Source: Micromonospora wenchangensis (lineage in GTDB: Bacteria; Actinomycetota; Actinomycetes; Mycobacteriales; Micromonosporaceae). From it: a stretch of 44,504 nt of DNA. Positions 16,442 to 23,294 of this stretch are shown here, in pieces (the first letter of the stretch is position 1; each line of letters begins with the position of its first letter). A program made the position numbers and the translations under genes. The DNA lies in the NCBI RefSeq assembly GCF_002210435.1, contig NZ_MZMV01000057.1, positions 1-44,504 of the forward strand, written 5' to 3'. Under the pieces are notes generated by a model, which was given only the letters and a program-made list of their open reading frames with translations, had not been told where the DNA came from and did no database searches.

Positions 16442-16884
16442 CCACCCGGACGACCCGCCCCGCTCACCCGGTACCCGGTCCGATCGTGTCCCGCCGCGTG
16501 GTCGGCACCCCCGGAGAGGTCGCCGCAGTAGTGGCGACGCTGCGCGACGCCAACCGCCTTGTCGGCATGACCCTGCCCGCGCAGATGCCGCACGGCGACG
16601 GCCGGGTGTGGGTGACGGTCCGGTTCATCGACCGGCCCCGCGCCGCCCGCACCACCACGCCGACCCGTACCGGCCGCCGCTGGCCGGTCGTGACCGCCGT
16701 CGCCGTGCCCGCCACCACGGCGGTAGCGGTGGCCGGCTACCTCGCCATGCAGCTCGTCACCGCGCTTATCGCGCTGCTGCCGCTGCTGGCCGGCGGCGCG
16801 TTCGTCCTGGCCGTGCTGGCGCTGCTGCTGCGCCGCTCCGGGGTGTGCTGCCCCGGCCTGCACTGCCCCGGCTGCAACCACTGA
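16438..16884 (+). CDS. Small membrane protein, two transmembrane segments
   Basis: 148 residues. After a soluble N-terminal half (VSRRVVGTPGEVAAVVATLRDANRL) come two hydrophobic segments, about residues 82-103 and 105-131 (VVTAVAVPATTAVAVAGYLAM and ALIALLPLLAGGAFVLAVLA). The tail GVCCPGLHCPGCNH has four Cys and two His and could bind a metal. Such proteins sit where spread (Spd) genes occur in actinomycete plasmids, suggesting a role in intramycelial spread, but this is inference. Overlaps the previous gene by 4 bases. Confidence 0.68.
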   Translation: MTTRTTRPAHPVPGPIVSRRVVGTPGEVAAVVATLRDANRLVGMTLPAQMPHGDGRVWVTVRFIDRPRAARTTTPTRTGRRWPVVTAVAVPATTAVAVAGYLAMQLVTALIALLPLLAGGAFVLAVLALLLRRSGVCCPGLHCPGCNH

Positions 16885-16902
16885 CTAGGAAAGGACACCC
16901 CA

Positions 16903-18096
16903 GTGTTTCGTCGTACGCCGGAAGATCCGGCGATCCTGGCCGCCCGCGCGGCGGCCCGCCGTGAGTCCGCACAAGCCGATGTCGAGCGTGCCCGGTTGAT
17001 GGCGCAGCTCGACCGGGAGCAGCGGGAAGCCAACGCCGAACACGCCCGCCGGCAAGCCCTCGCCGATGAGCAGGAGCGCCGCCGCCGCGACGCCGCCCGG
17101 CGTGTCGAGCGGACCGAGACGCGGGAGCGGCGCCGCCGGGCGCGGGCGGAGTTCGGCGCGAAGCTACGCCCGGTGCTGCCGCTGCTGCTGATCAACGGTG
17201 GCGCAGCGTACGCGCAGGCCGCCTACGCCTACGACCAGATCGCCCCGGCTGCGTGGAACGGGCCGTCTCGGGTGGCGTTCGCGGTGGCGTTCTCCGCAGC
17301 GTTGGAGTCCATCGCCGTCTACGTCCAGTGGCACGCCCACGACGCATTGATGCTCAAAGCCCACGCCACCGCCGCGAGTCTGCGCCGGGCGGCATGGCTG
17401 ATCGCCGCTGTGGTCGCCGCCATCAACTACGCCCACTTCGCCGACGGGGCCGCACCCACGGCGGCGGCGGTGGCGTTCGCGTTGCTGTCCCTACTCAGCC
17501 CGTGGCTGTGGGGACTGCACACCCGCCGTACTCAGCATGTGCAACTCCTGGCCGAAGACGCGAGCCTCATCGACGACGCCGGGGTGGAGTTCTCCCCGAA
17601 GCGCCGCCGCATGTTCCCGATCCGCTCTCTGATGGCGGCCCGCTGGTCGATCGAGCACAACGAACGCGACCCGCGTAAGGCGTGGGAGGGCTACAACGCC
17701 GAACGGGCCGCCCGCGCCGCCGCACGCCAAGCCGACAAAGACCACCCGGCCAAAAAGGTCACCGCGCCGCCGGCCGAGACGACATCGGAGGAACCGGCAG
17801 AGGTTCCGGGCGACCCGTGGGACCACGCCGAGCCGGTCACCCCGGCACCGGCCACGCCGGTTCGTGAACCGGTCCGTCCGGTCCGGCCCGTGGCCCGGTC
17901 GTTGACCGCCGCTGAGCGGGTCATCGCCGCACACACCACCGAGCCGACCGCCACTCACGAGCGGATCGCCCACCTCGCCAACGTCAGCGTGAGCACTGTC
18001 AAGCGCCACCGGCCCCGCCCCGTGACCGGTTCACCATCCGCCCCACACGCTGCGCCGACGCCGGTCAACGGCACCCCCGTTCCGCTCGCCGCCTGA
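16903..18096 (+). CDS. SpdA/DUF2637-like membrane protein with coiled coil and C-terminal HTH
   Basis: 397 residues. Residues 1-85 are a highly charged helix (RAAARRESAQADVERARL..., probably coiled coil). Residues about 90-210 hold four hydrophobic segments (LRPVLPLLLINGGAAYAQAA, VAFAVAFSAALESIAVYV, AWLIAAVVAAINYAHFA, AAAVAFALLSLLSPWLWGL), matching the DUF2637/Spd arrangement. A Pro-rich linker leads to a C-terminal HTH (TAAERVIAAHTTEPTATHERIAHLANVSVSTVKRHRP). It may link membrane and DNA during transfer or spread. GTG start at 16903 behind AGGAAAGGA. Confidence 0.76.
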   Translation: MFRRTPEDPAILAARAAARRESAQADVERARLMAQLDREQREANAEHARRQALADEQERRRRDAARRVERTETRERRRRARAEFGAKLRPVLPLLLINGGAAYAQAAYAYDQIAPAAWNGPSRVAFAVAFSAALESIAVYVQWHAHDALMLKAHATAASLRRAAWLIAAVVAAINYAHFADGAAPTAAAVAFALLSLLSPWLWGLHTRRTQHVQLLAEDASLIDDAGVEFSPKRRRMFPIRSLMAARWSIEHNERDPRKAWEGYNAERAARAAARQADKDHPAKKVTAPPAETTSEEPAEVPGDPWDHAEPVTPAPATPVREPVRPVRPVARSLTAAERVIAAHTTEPTATHERIAHLANVSVSTVKRHRPRPVTGSPSAPHAAPTPVNGTPVPLAA

Positions 18097-18112
18097 CCCC
18101 GGGGGAGAACCC

Positions 18113-18274
18113 ATGTTCGGCAAGAAGACCACCGTCCCGAACACCATCACCGACCGGCAGGCCGATGACCTGAACCGGCGGGCGCAGAAGGCCAACACGT
18201 CGTGGTTCAGCGACAAGGCCATCGCGCAGCGCAAGGCGTCGGCCGCCCAGCAGGGCAAGGCCGACCAGTCCTGA
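18113..18274 (+). CDS. Small hydrophilic element protein (53 aa)
   Basis: Begins MFGKKTTVPNTITDRQADDL and ends in a Lys/Ala/Gln-rich tail. ATG at 18113 behind GGGGGAG. Highly charged, without Cys or membrane segments. Short basic proteins of this kind are common in AICE operons. Function unknown. It is followed at once by the hairpin cassette at 18281. Confidence 0.62.
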   Translation: MFGKKTTVPNTITDRQADDLNRRAQKANTSWFSDKAIAQRKASAAQQGKADQS

Positions 18275-18280
18275 CCCCGC

Positions 18281-18324
18281 CCGGCGGCACGGCCACCGGC
18301 TCGCAACCTGAGCCGTGCCGCCGG
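18281..18324 (+). repeat. Intergenic hairpin cassette A, copy 1
   Basis: CCGGCGGCACGGC (18281-18293) and GCCGTGCCGCCGG (18312-18324) form a perfect 13-bp stem. The stem starts just after the stop context TGACCCCGC, which is repeated at 19141 and 19878. Confidence 0.75.
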
Positions 18325-18366
18325 CCCACCCCTTTGAGCCTCATCGACCCTCGGGAGTTGCCTCTC

Positions 18367-18834
18367 ATGTTCGCAGATCCGACCGGCGCGCACGCCGCCG
18401 GTTTCGCCGCCGTGTTCATCGCTCTGTACGTCGCTCATCAGGTGGGCGACCACTGGGTTCAGTCGCAGCACCAGGCCGACTGCAAGGGCCTGCCCGGCTG
18501 GCCCGGCCGCGTCGCGTGTGCCGCCCACGTCGCCACCTACACGCTCACCGCCCTGCTGGCGCTGGTGTTCCTGATCGCCGGCACCGGGCTGCGGCTGGAC
18601 CCGTGGGCGGTCGGCGTGGGGCTGACCGTCTCGGCGGTGTCGCACTACATCGCGGACCGGCGCACCCCGCTCAAGCGGATCGCCGCCGCGCTCGGGTCGG
18701 CCCGCTTCTACGCCCTGGGCACCCCCCGGCCCGGTCGCGACGACAACCCCTCGCTGGGTACCGGCGCGTACGCCCTGGACCAGTCCTGGCACATCGGCTG
18801 GCTGTTCGCGTCCGCGCTGCTCATCGCGGCCTGA
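18367..18834 (+). CDS. DUF3307-like membrane protein
   Basis: 155 residues with about four hydrophobic segments. The N-terminal pattern AHQVGDHWVQSQHQADCK, the later AAHVATYTLTALLALVFL, VSHYIADRR and the C-terminal LDQSWHIGWLFA match the conserved His/Asp/Gln positions of DUF3307 membrane proteins. Function unknown; it may belong to the spread or transfer set. The ATG at 18367 follows CGGGAG (18352-18357). It lies between hairpin cassettes A1 and B1. Confidence 0.65.
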   Translation: MFADPTGAHAAGFAAVFIALYVAHQVGDHWVQSQHQADCKGLPGWPGRVACAAHVATYTLTALLALVFLIAGTGLRLDPWAVGVGLTVSAVSHYIADRRTPLKRIAAALGSARFYALGTPRPGRDDNPSLGTGAYALDQSWHIGWLFASALLIAA

Positions 18835-18836
18835 CC

Positions 18837-18894
18837 GCCTCCGTCGCCACCGGCGCACCTGCCGGTGGCGCTCGGAGGCCGCCAGACCGACTGG
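18837..18894 (+). repeat. Intergenic hairpin cassette B, copy 1
   Basis: CGCCACCGG (18845-18853) pairs with CCGGTGGCG (18862-18870), extended by GCCTCCG/CGGAGGC outside. It is followed by GGCCGCCAGACCGACTGG (18877-18894), an 18-base string repeated exactly at 19644-19661, and then a GGAAGG ribosome site. Confidence 0.72.
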
Positions 18895-18916
18895 CCGGCA
18901 CGACGGAAGGAACCCC

Positions 18917-19102
18917 GTGGGTAAGAAGTACCTGTTCAGCGAGGACGCCAACGGCCGGTCGCGTGAGGTCAAGGTCGACCCGAAGCACCTCGACCGGCAG
19001 ATCCGCGACGAGCGGGCCGCCGGCCGCAACCCGGTCGTCCTGGACGAAGACGAGCGCATCCGCTACGGCCTGCTCTCGCAGCAGCTCAAGGGCCGCCGCT
19101 GA
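18917..19102 (+). CDS. Small charged element protein (61 aa)
   Basis: GTG start at 18917 behind GGAAGGAA. The sequence MGKKYLFSEDANGRSREVKV...LDRQIRDERAAGR...LLSQQLKGRR is hydrophilic and strongly charged, with no known motif. It follows cassette B1, as the 64-residue Cys protein follows B2. Its stop shares a base with the start of a 13-codon Cys-rich micro-ORF. Function unknown. Confidence 0.62.
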   Translation: MGKKYLFSEDANGRSREVKVDPKHLDRQIRDERAAGRNPVVLDEDERIRYGLLSQQLKGRR

Positions 19103-19143
19103 TGGGCCGCTGCTGCCGCTGCTGCGGCGTGACCGACAAGTGA
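19102..19143 (+). CDS. Cys-rich micro-ORF (13 aa)
   Basis: Encodes MGRCCRCCGVTDK, beginning at the A of the preceding stop (TGATG coupling). Four Cys in CC.CC spacing could bind zinc or act as a leader peptide that senses charged tRNA-Cys. It ends at the edge of hairpin cassette A2. Too short for coding statistics. Confidence 0.35.
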   Translation: MGRCCRCCGVTDK

Positions 19144-19149
19144 CCCCGC

Positions 19150-19196
19150 CCGGCGGCACAGCCCGAATGGCCTGGAAACCAGTGCTGTGCCGCCGG
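19150..19196 (+). repeat. Intergenic hairpin cassette A, copy 2
   Basis: CCGGCGGCACAGC (19150-19162) pairs perfectly with GCTGTGCCGCCGG (19184-19196). Compared with copy 1, the fourth base from the inner end changed G to A on one arm and C to T on the other, keeping the pair. Confidence 0.78.
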
Positions 19197-19239
19197 TCCG
19201 ACCCCTCAACCCGCTTGGGATCTCGGGAGGACCACCAGT

Positions 19240-19392
19240 ATGGGCATGCACATCTCCGATCGCCAGTACCGGGAGCAGCACGAGCGGCGCGTTGCCGCCA
19301 ACCGGGAGGCCCGGTTGGCGCAGATGGCCGAGGCGCAGCGGCAGGCCGCCGAGCGTAACCGCGCCCGGGATGCGAAGCAGGGCAAGCGGTGA
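19240..19392 (+). CDS. Small Arg/Ala/Glu-rich helical protein (50 aa)
   Basis: Begins MGMHISDRQYREQHERRVAA and is almost entirely charged helix (EARLAQMAEAQRQAAERNRA). ATG at 19240 behind GGGAGG (19225-19230). It overlaps the next gene by GTGA. Probably a coiled-coil or nucleic-acid-associated protein; function unknown. Confidence 0.6.
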   Translation: MGMHISDRQYREQHERRVAANREARLAQMAEAQRQAAERNRARDAKQGKR

Positions 19393-19577
19393 GCGCGAAG
19401 CGGTTCATCGACGCCTACCAGCAGTGGCGCGACGCTGAGGCCGCCGCCACCGTCACCGGCACGACGGCCGCCCGGCAGGAGGCCGAGCGGCAGCGCCGGG
19501 CGCTGCACGACAGCGCCGAGGCCGAGCGGGCACGCCGGCAGCTCAACGGCCGCGCCGCCCCGCGCGACCGCCGCTGA
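19389..19577 (+). CDS. Small helical charged protein (62 aa)
   Basis: GTG start overlapping the previous stop by 4 bases. The sequence MSAKRFIDAYQQWRDAEAAA...RQEAERQRRALHDSAEAERARRQL is a long amphipathic helix with a basic tail. It may form a complex with its coupled partner. Function unknown. Confidence 0.58.
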   Translation: MSAKRFIDAYQQWRDAEAAATVTGTTAARQEAERQRRALHDSAEAERARRQLNGRAAPRDRR

Positions 19578-19612
19578 CCCTTCCCCCACCACCAGCACCG
19601 CTGACCGCCCCC

Positions 19613-19661
19613 GTCGCCACCGGCTCATCACCCGGTGGCGGTGGTGGCCGCCAGACCGACT
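19613..19661 (+). repeat. Intergenic hairpin cassette B, copy 2
   Basis: CGCCACCGG (19613-19621) pairs with CCGGTGGCG (19630-19638), followed by the same 18-base string GGCCGCCAGACCGACTGG (19644-19661) as copy 1 and then GGAAGGGA as ribosome site. Confidence 0.72.
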
Positions 19662-19685
19662 GGTCGCCGGAAGGGACACCCCGAC

Positions 19686-19880
19686 ATGGGCAAGAACCTG
19701 ATCACCAAAGCCGTGGAGGCGATCATCCGTTGCTCCGCCTGCAAGGGGTCGGGGCAGGTCGCCCACTACATCCAGGGCTGCAACGACGTCATCGACAAGC
19801 ACGGCCGCAGGGTCGCCTACACCGACTGCACCCGGTTCAAGACCTGCCCCACCTGCGGCGGCTCCGGCCGCTTTCGCTGA
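19686..19880 (+). CDS. Small zinc-ribbon protein with DnaJ-type CxxCxGxG motifs
   Basis: 64 residues: MGKNLITKAVEAIIRCSACK followed by GSG, a spacer with two single Cys, then CPTCGGSGRF. Two CxxCxGSG repeats are the zinc-binding repeat of DnaJ central domains and of many small actinomycete element proteins. It probably binds zinc; any protein or RNA partner is unknown. ATG at 19686 behind GGAAGGGAC. The post-stop context TGACCCCGCCCGGCGGC is the left arm of cassette A without its partner. Confidence 0.7.
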   Translation: MGKNLITKAVEAIIRCSACKGSGQVAHYIQGCNDVIDKHGRRVAYTDCTRFKTCPTCGGSGRFR

Positions 19881-19955
19881 CCCCGCCCGGCGGCGCGGCC
19901 TACGGCCTCGACAACCCCCCCCAGATCCGTGAGACCTGTTGGAGGAATCCCCATC

Positions 19956-22148
19956 ATGACGCCCCCGCACGATGACGACCGTTTCGACTGGCAGGCCGCC
20001 GAAACCGATCTGACCAACCCGACCACCGGCGGCCCGGATGCCGAGGTGGTGGACCTGGACGACGCCCGCTCGCGGCGTGCGCCGCGTCCGCGTCCGCCCG
20101 CCGGGGACGAGCGCACGCACTACGACGTGCCCTTGGACGAGGAGCCGACCCCGGGCGGCGGGCCGGTCGACGTGCCGCCGCTGTCGCCGTCCGGCCGCAA
20201 GCCGGTCGTTCCCCCGGCCCTCGCGGGGTGGGCGAACATCAAGGCGTCGATCCGCTACGCCCTCGCGGTGACCGCCTACCGGGCCGGCTTCCATGGCCTG
20301 CGTTCGCCCTGGTACGCCGTGCAGGCGTCGTTCTGGGCGACGATCGGGTTGTTCCGGCTGGCCAACTGGCAGCGCCGCTGGTGGTGGGTCAGTGAGCAGA
20401 GCGCGTTGCGGCAGGCCGCCGCCGACGCGAACGACCCGGCGATGTGGCACAAGCTGCACCGGGAGGTCAAGGCCACCCGCGCGTGGCGCGGCACCGTCCT
20501 CGTGGGCGAGGTCGCCGCGGTCGTCGTCGGCGGTCCGATCGTGGTGGCGCTCGCTCCGTGGTGGGCGCTGGCGCTGGCCGGGGTGGGCGCGGTGGCCGGG
20601 TTGGCGCACATCGGCCGACCCGTCGACCGGCCGATCATCACCCCGGCCACGGTGGCGGGCCGGTTCCGGCGGATCAACTCCGATGTCGTGCTGCGCGCCT
20701 ACTACGCCGCCGGTCTCGGGCACCCGGACCGGGCGAACCAGCAGATCACGTTCGGGTCGAACATGTCCCGCGACCGTTCCGACACCGGCTCTCAGGTGCT
20801 CATCGACCTGCCGTTCAACGGCAAGACCTGGGAAGACGTACTCAAGGCCCGCCCGGCTATCGCTGCTGGTCTGGACGTGTCGGTCAATCAGGTGTTCCTG
20901 ACCCGGGACAAGACCTCCCACCGCCGGCACACCCTGTTCGTCGCGGACCGGGACCCGCTGGCGGTGGCGGCGGGACGTACGCCGTTGCTGGACGGCAAGC
21001 CCCGCGACATCTGGGCACCGGCCCCGTTCGGCCTGGACGAGCGTGGCCACAGGGTCGAGCTGCTGATGATGTGGGTGTCGATCCTGATCGGTGCGCAGCC
21101 GCGCAAGGGCAAGACGTTCGCCGCCCGCGCGCTGGCGTTGTTCGCCGCGCTCGACCCGTACACGCGGCTGCTGGTGGTCGACGGGAAGATGTCGGCCGAC
21201 TGGGACAAGTTCCGGCTGATCGCCCACCGCTACGTCTGCGGCGTGGTCCCGAACAGCCGCGACAACGACCCGATCACGCACCTGCTCGACATGCTGCGCG
21301 AGGTCAAGACCCACATTCAGGAGGTCAACGACTTCCTGGCCAAGCTCCCCACCACCGAATGCCCGGAAGGGAAGATCACGCGGGAGCTGTCGCGCAAGTA
21401 CCCGCTGCTGCGCGTGTGGGTGCTGGTCATGGAGGAGTTCCAGAACTACTTCGAGACCGACGACCAGGACGACAACAAGGAGATCGCCGCTCTCCTGTCG
21501 TTCATCATGGCGGTCGGCCCGTCCGCCGGGGTGATCATCCTGTCGTCGTCGCAGAAGCCCTCCGGGGTCGGTGCGGGTGACGTGGCGCGGCTGTTCAACC
21601 GCTACCGCGACAACCACGCCGTCCGGTTCGCGCTCAAGTGCGGCAACCGCATCGTCAGTGAGGCGATCCTCGGCGGGGACGCCTACGCCGAGGGGTTCGA
21701 CGCCTCCGCCCTGCCTACCGGCAAGGAATACCTCGGGGTGGGCATCCTCTACGGGGCCGACGACCACACGCCGATCGTGCGCACCTACCTGGCGGATCAC
21801 GGTGACGCCGAGCGCATCCTCACCGCCGCGCGGCGGCACCGCGAGTCGGCCGGCACTCTGTCCGGCTACGCCCTGGGCGAGGAGATCACCCGGGAGAAGC
21901 GCGACGTCCTTGCCGACGTGCGGGCGGTGTTCCGGGGCAAGGAACCCGGACTGCACTGGAAGGTCATCGCCGCCCGGCTGGCGGAGGAGATGCCGGAGCA
22001 CTACGCCGACGCCACCGACGAATCCGTGTCCGCGCAGTGCCGCGCGGTTGGTGTACCGAGCGTGAGCGTCAACATGCGCGGGTCGGTCAACCGGGGTGCC
22101 CGGAAGGTCGACATTGTCCGTCTGATGGACGGCCGCGAGTCCGCCTGA
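19956..22148 (+). CDS. TraB/FtsK-type DNA translocase for conjugal transfer
   Basis: 730 residues. An acidic, disordered N-terminus (1-90) leads to a membrane region with hydrophobic segments near residues 105-140 and 185-220 (VLVGEVAAVVVGGPIVVALA, WWALALAGVGAVAGLAHIG). The motor domain has Walker A GAQPRKGKTFAAR (K386), Walker B VWVLVMEEF (E493, E494) and SSQKPSG. The C-terminus (about 640-725) is a winged-helix-like domain (ADVRAVF...LHWKVIAARLAEEMPEHY), matching the TraB gamma-like domain that recognises clt repeats. One such protein suffices for double-stranded-DNA transfer between hyphae. ATG at 19956 behind GGAGG; cytoplasmic membrane. Confidence 0.9.
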   Translation: MTPPHDDDRFDWQAAETDLTNPTTGGPDAEVVDLDDARSRRAPRPRPPAGDERTHYDVPLDEEPTPGGGPVDVPPLSPSGRKPVVPPALAGWANIKASIRYALAVTAYRAGFHGLRSPWYAVQASFWATIGLFRLANWQRRWWWVSEQSALRQAAADANDPAMWHKLHREVKATRAWRGTVLVGEVAAVVVGGPIVVALAPWWALALAGVGAVAGLAHIGRPVDRPIITPATVAGRFRRINSDVVLRAYYAAGLGHPDRANQQITFGSNMSRDRSDTGSQVLIDLPFNGKTWEDVLKARPAIAAGLDVSVNQVFLTRDKTSHRRHTLFVADRDPLAVAAGRTPLLDGKPRDIWAPAPFGLDERGHRVELLMMWVSILIGAQPRKGKTFAARALALFAALDPYTRLLVVDGKMSADWDKFRLIAHRYVCGVVPNSRDNDPITHLLDMLREVKTHIQEVNDFLAKLPTTECPEGKITRELSRKYPLLRVWVLVMEEFQNYFETDDQDDNKEIAALLSFIMAVGPSAGVIILSSSQKPSGVGAGDVARLFNRYRDNHAVRFALKCGNRIVSEAILGGDAYAEGFDASALPTGKEYLGVGILYGADDHTPIVRTYLADHGDAERILTAARRHRESAGTLSGYALGEEITREKRDVLADVRAVFRGKEPGLHWKVIAARLAEEMPEHYADATDESVSAQCRAVGVPSVSVNMRGSVNRGARKVDIVRLMDGRESA

Positions 22149-22152
22149 GTGG

Positions 22153-22248
22153 TAGCGGCGGCGCTGCTACGGGTAGCGCCGCCGCTACATCACTCCGCTA
22201 CATGCCTGGCCAGCACCTATGCGCCCGTGTAGCGGGTAGCGCCAGGCA
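22153..22248 (+). repeat. GTAGCG repeat cluster with hairpin after traB-like gene (candidate clt)
   Basis: GTAGCGGCGGCGCT (22153-22166) pairs perfectly with AGCGCCGCCGCTAC (22176-22189). GTAGCG or its complement occurs at 22153, 22174, 22184, 22197, 22230 and 22237, with further copies just inside the next gene. GCCTGGC/GCCAGGC (22205-22211, 22242-22248) form a second, wider stem. It could serve as terminator, as TraB-recognised clt, or both. Confidence 0.55.
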
Positions 22249-22285
22249 CCCTCGCACCTGCGAAACCGGCCCCGGAGGCACCTGC

Positions 22286-22561
22286 ATGACCTCGTACGCC
22301 GCTACCGCTACCACCACCGCCGGCACCGCCGGCCTGTTCCTACTCATCCTCGCTGCCATCACGCTGTGCTACCTCGCGGTGTGCTGGCGGCGGCCCTTCA
22401 CCCGCTGCCGCCGCTGCCACGGCACCGGACGCCGACCCGTGCTTTTCCTCCGCGCCGCCCGCGCCTGCCGCCGCTGCCGAGGCGACGGCGAGCACCTACG
22501 CGCCGGCCGCGTCGCCCTCAACTACCTCCGCGAGCTTCACGACAAGGGGACCCCGCGATGA
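22286..22561 (+). CDS. Small membrane protein with two CxxCxGxG motifs
   Basis: 91 residues. One transmembrane helix (residues about 13-33, AGLFLLILAAITLCYLAVCW) is followed by a basic cytosolic part with CRRCHGTGRR and CRRCRGDGEH, a zinc-ribbon related to the 19686 protein. ATG at 22286 behind GGAGG. Its stop overlaps the DUF4326 start by ATGA. A membrane-tethered zinc ribbon near the translocase suggests a transfer accessory role (inference). Confidence 0.66.
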   Translation: MTSYAATATTTAGTAGLFLLILAAITLCYLAVCWRRPFTRCRRCHGTGRRPVLFLRAARACRRCRGDGEHLRAGRVALNYLRELHDKGTPR

Positions 22562-22851
22562 ACCCTCGCCGCATTCAGCGCCGCCGCACTGCCGGATGGC
22601 GGATGCCCGCCAACACGGTCTACGTCGGGCGGCCCGGCCGCTACGGCAACCCCTTCACCGCCGACAACCCCACACCCGCCGCGCGGGCCGACGCCGTCGA
22701 GCAGTACCGGCAGTGGCTCACCACCCAACCCGACCTGATCGCCGCCGCCCGCCGCGACCTGGCTGGGCGGGACCTGGCGTGCTGGTGCCCACCCGGCCAG
22801 CCCTGCCACGCCGACGTGCTGCTGTCGGTCGCCAACGGGAAACCCGAGTGA
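22558..22851 (+). CDS. DUF4326 protein
   Basis: 97 residues. YVGRPGRYGNPF (residues 21-32), AVEQYRQWL, and GRDLACWCPPGQPCHADVLL are the conserved motifs of DUF4326, with a CWCP...CHAD Cys/His cluster that may bind metal. The family is frequent in phages and mobile elements; no reaction is established. Coupled on both sides (ATGA overlaps). Confidence 0.82.
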   Translation: MNPRRIQRRRTAGWRMPANTVYVGRPGRYGNPFTADNPTPAARADAVEQYRQWLTTQPDLIAAARRDLAGRDLACWCPPGQPCHADVLLSVANGKPE

Positions 22852-23153
22852 TGGCCGGTCACCGCGACGACCGGCCCTCCCGGCGCGACGCGCCGCTGTC
22901 CGGCCTTGAAGTGTGGCTGGCCGGCACCCCGGCCGAACTCGACGCCGCCGCCCGCGCCCTGGCCGCCGCCGGCCGCGTCGCGTGGCAGGGGACGCGTCGG
23001 CCGCTGACCGGCACCGACGCCGGTCGTTCCCGGCTGTACCTGCGGTTGACCGTCACCGCGACCCGGCGCGGCGTGCGCCCCACCGGCCCGGCCAGCGACG
23101 ACGGCGCGACCGTGCTGCCGTTCCCCGACCGGCGCTCCGGAGGTGCGGCGTGA
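22851..23153 (+). CDS. Hypothetical element protein
   Basis: 100 residues. SGLEVWLAGTPAELDAAARALAAAGRV and RLYLRLTVTA suggest a small alpha/beta fold. The start shares one base with the previous stop (TGATG), with no ribosome site of its own, so it is translated by coupling. Basic tail. Function unknown. Confidence 0.62.
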   Translation: MAGHRDDRPSRRDAPLSGLEVWLAGTPAELDAAARALAAAGRVAWQGTRRPLTGTDAGRSRLYLRLTVTATRRGVRPTGPASDDGATVLPFPDRRSGGAA

Positions 23154-23194
23154 GGGTGTTCTCCTACGGCGACAACGGCGCGTGCTTCACCTGA
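23150..23194 (+). CDS. Micro-ORF (14 aa)
   Basis: Encodes MRVFSYGDNGACFT from a GTG overlapping the previous stop (GTGA). It ends just before two hairpins and the SLOG-PrimPol gene. It could be a leader peptide or a small conserved peptide; too short to judge from sequence alone. Confidence 0.3.
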   Translation: MRVFSYGDNGACFT

Positions 23195-23211
23195 CCCGAA
23201 ACCCCTGACCG

Positions 23212-23268
23212 GCGCGCTTCGCGCGCTCACTGCCTGGTGGCCAGCGCCCACGCGGCGCTGGCCACCAG
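23212..23268 (+). repeat. Hairpins before slog-primpol, including cassette B copy 3
   Basis: GCGCGC-TTC-GCGCGC (23212-23226) is followed by CTGGTGGCCAGCGC (23234-23247) pairing perfectly with GCGCTGGCCACCAG (23255-23268). The sequence after the stem, CCAGACCGCCTG, matches the CCAGACCGACTG string of cassettes B1 and B2, and AGGAAGGA follows as ribosome site. Confidence 0.62.
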
Positions 23269-23294
23269 ACCGCCTGCGCCAGGAAGGAATGCCG

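Noticed and set aside
19206..22001. 931-codon leftward frame opposite the transfer genes
   Set aside because: Shadow of the TraB-like gene and the small genes; no ribosome site or motif.
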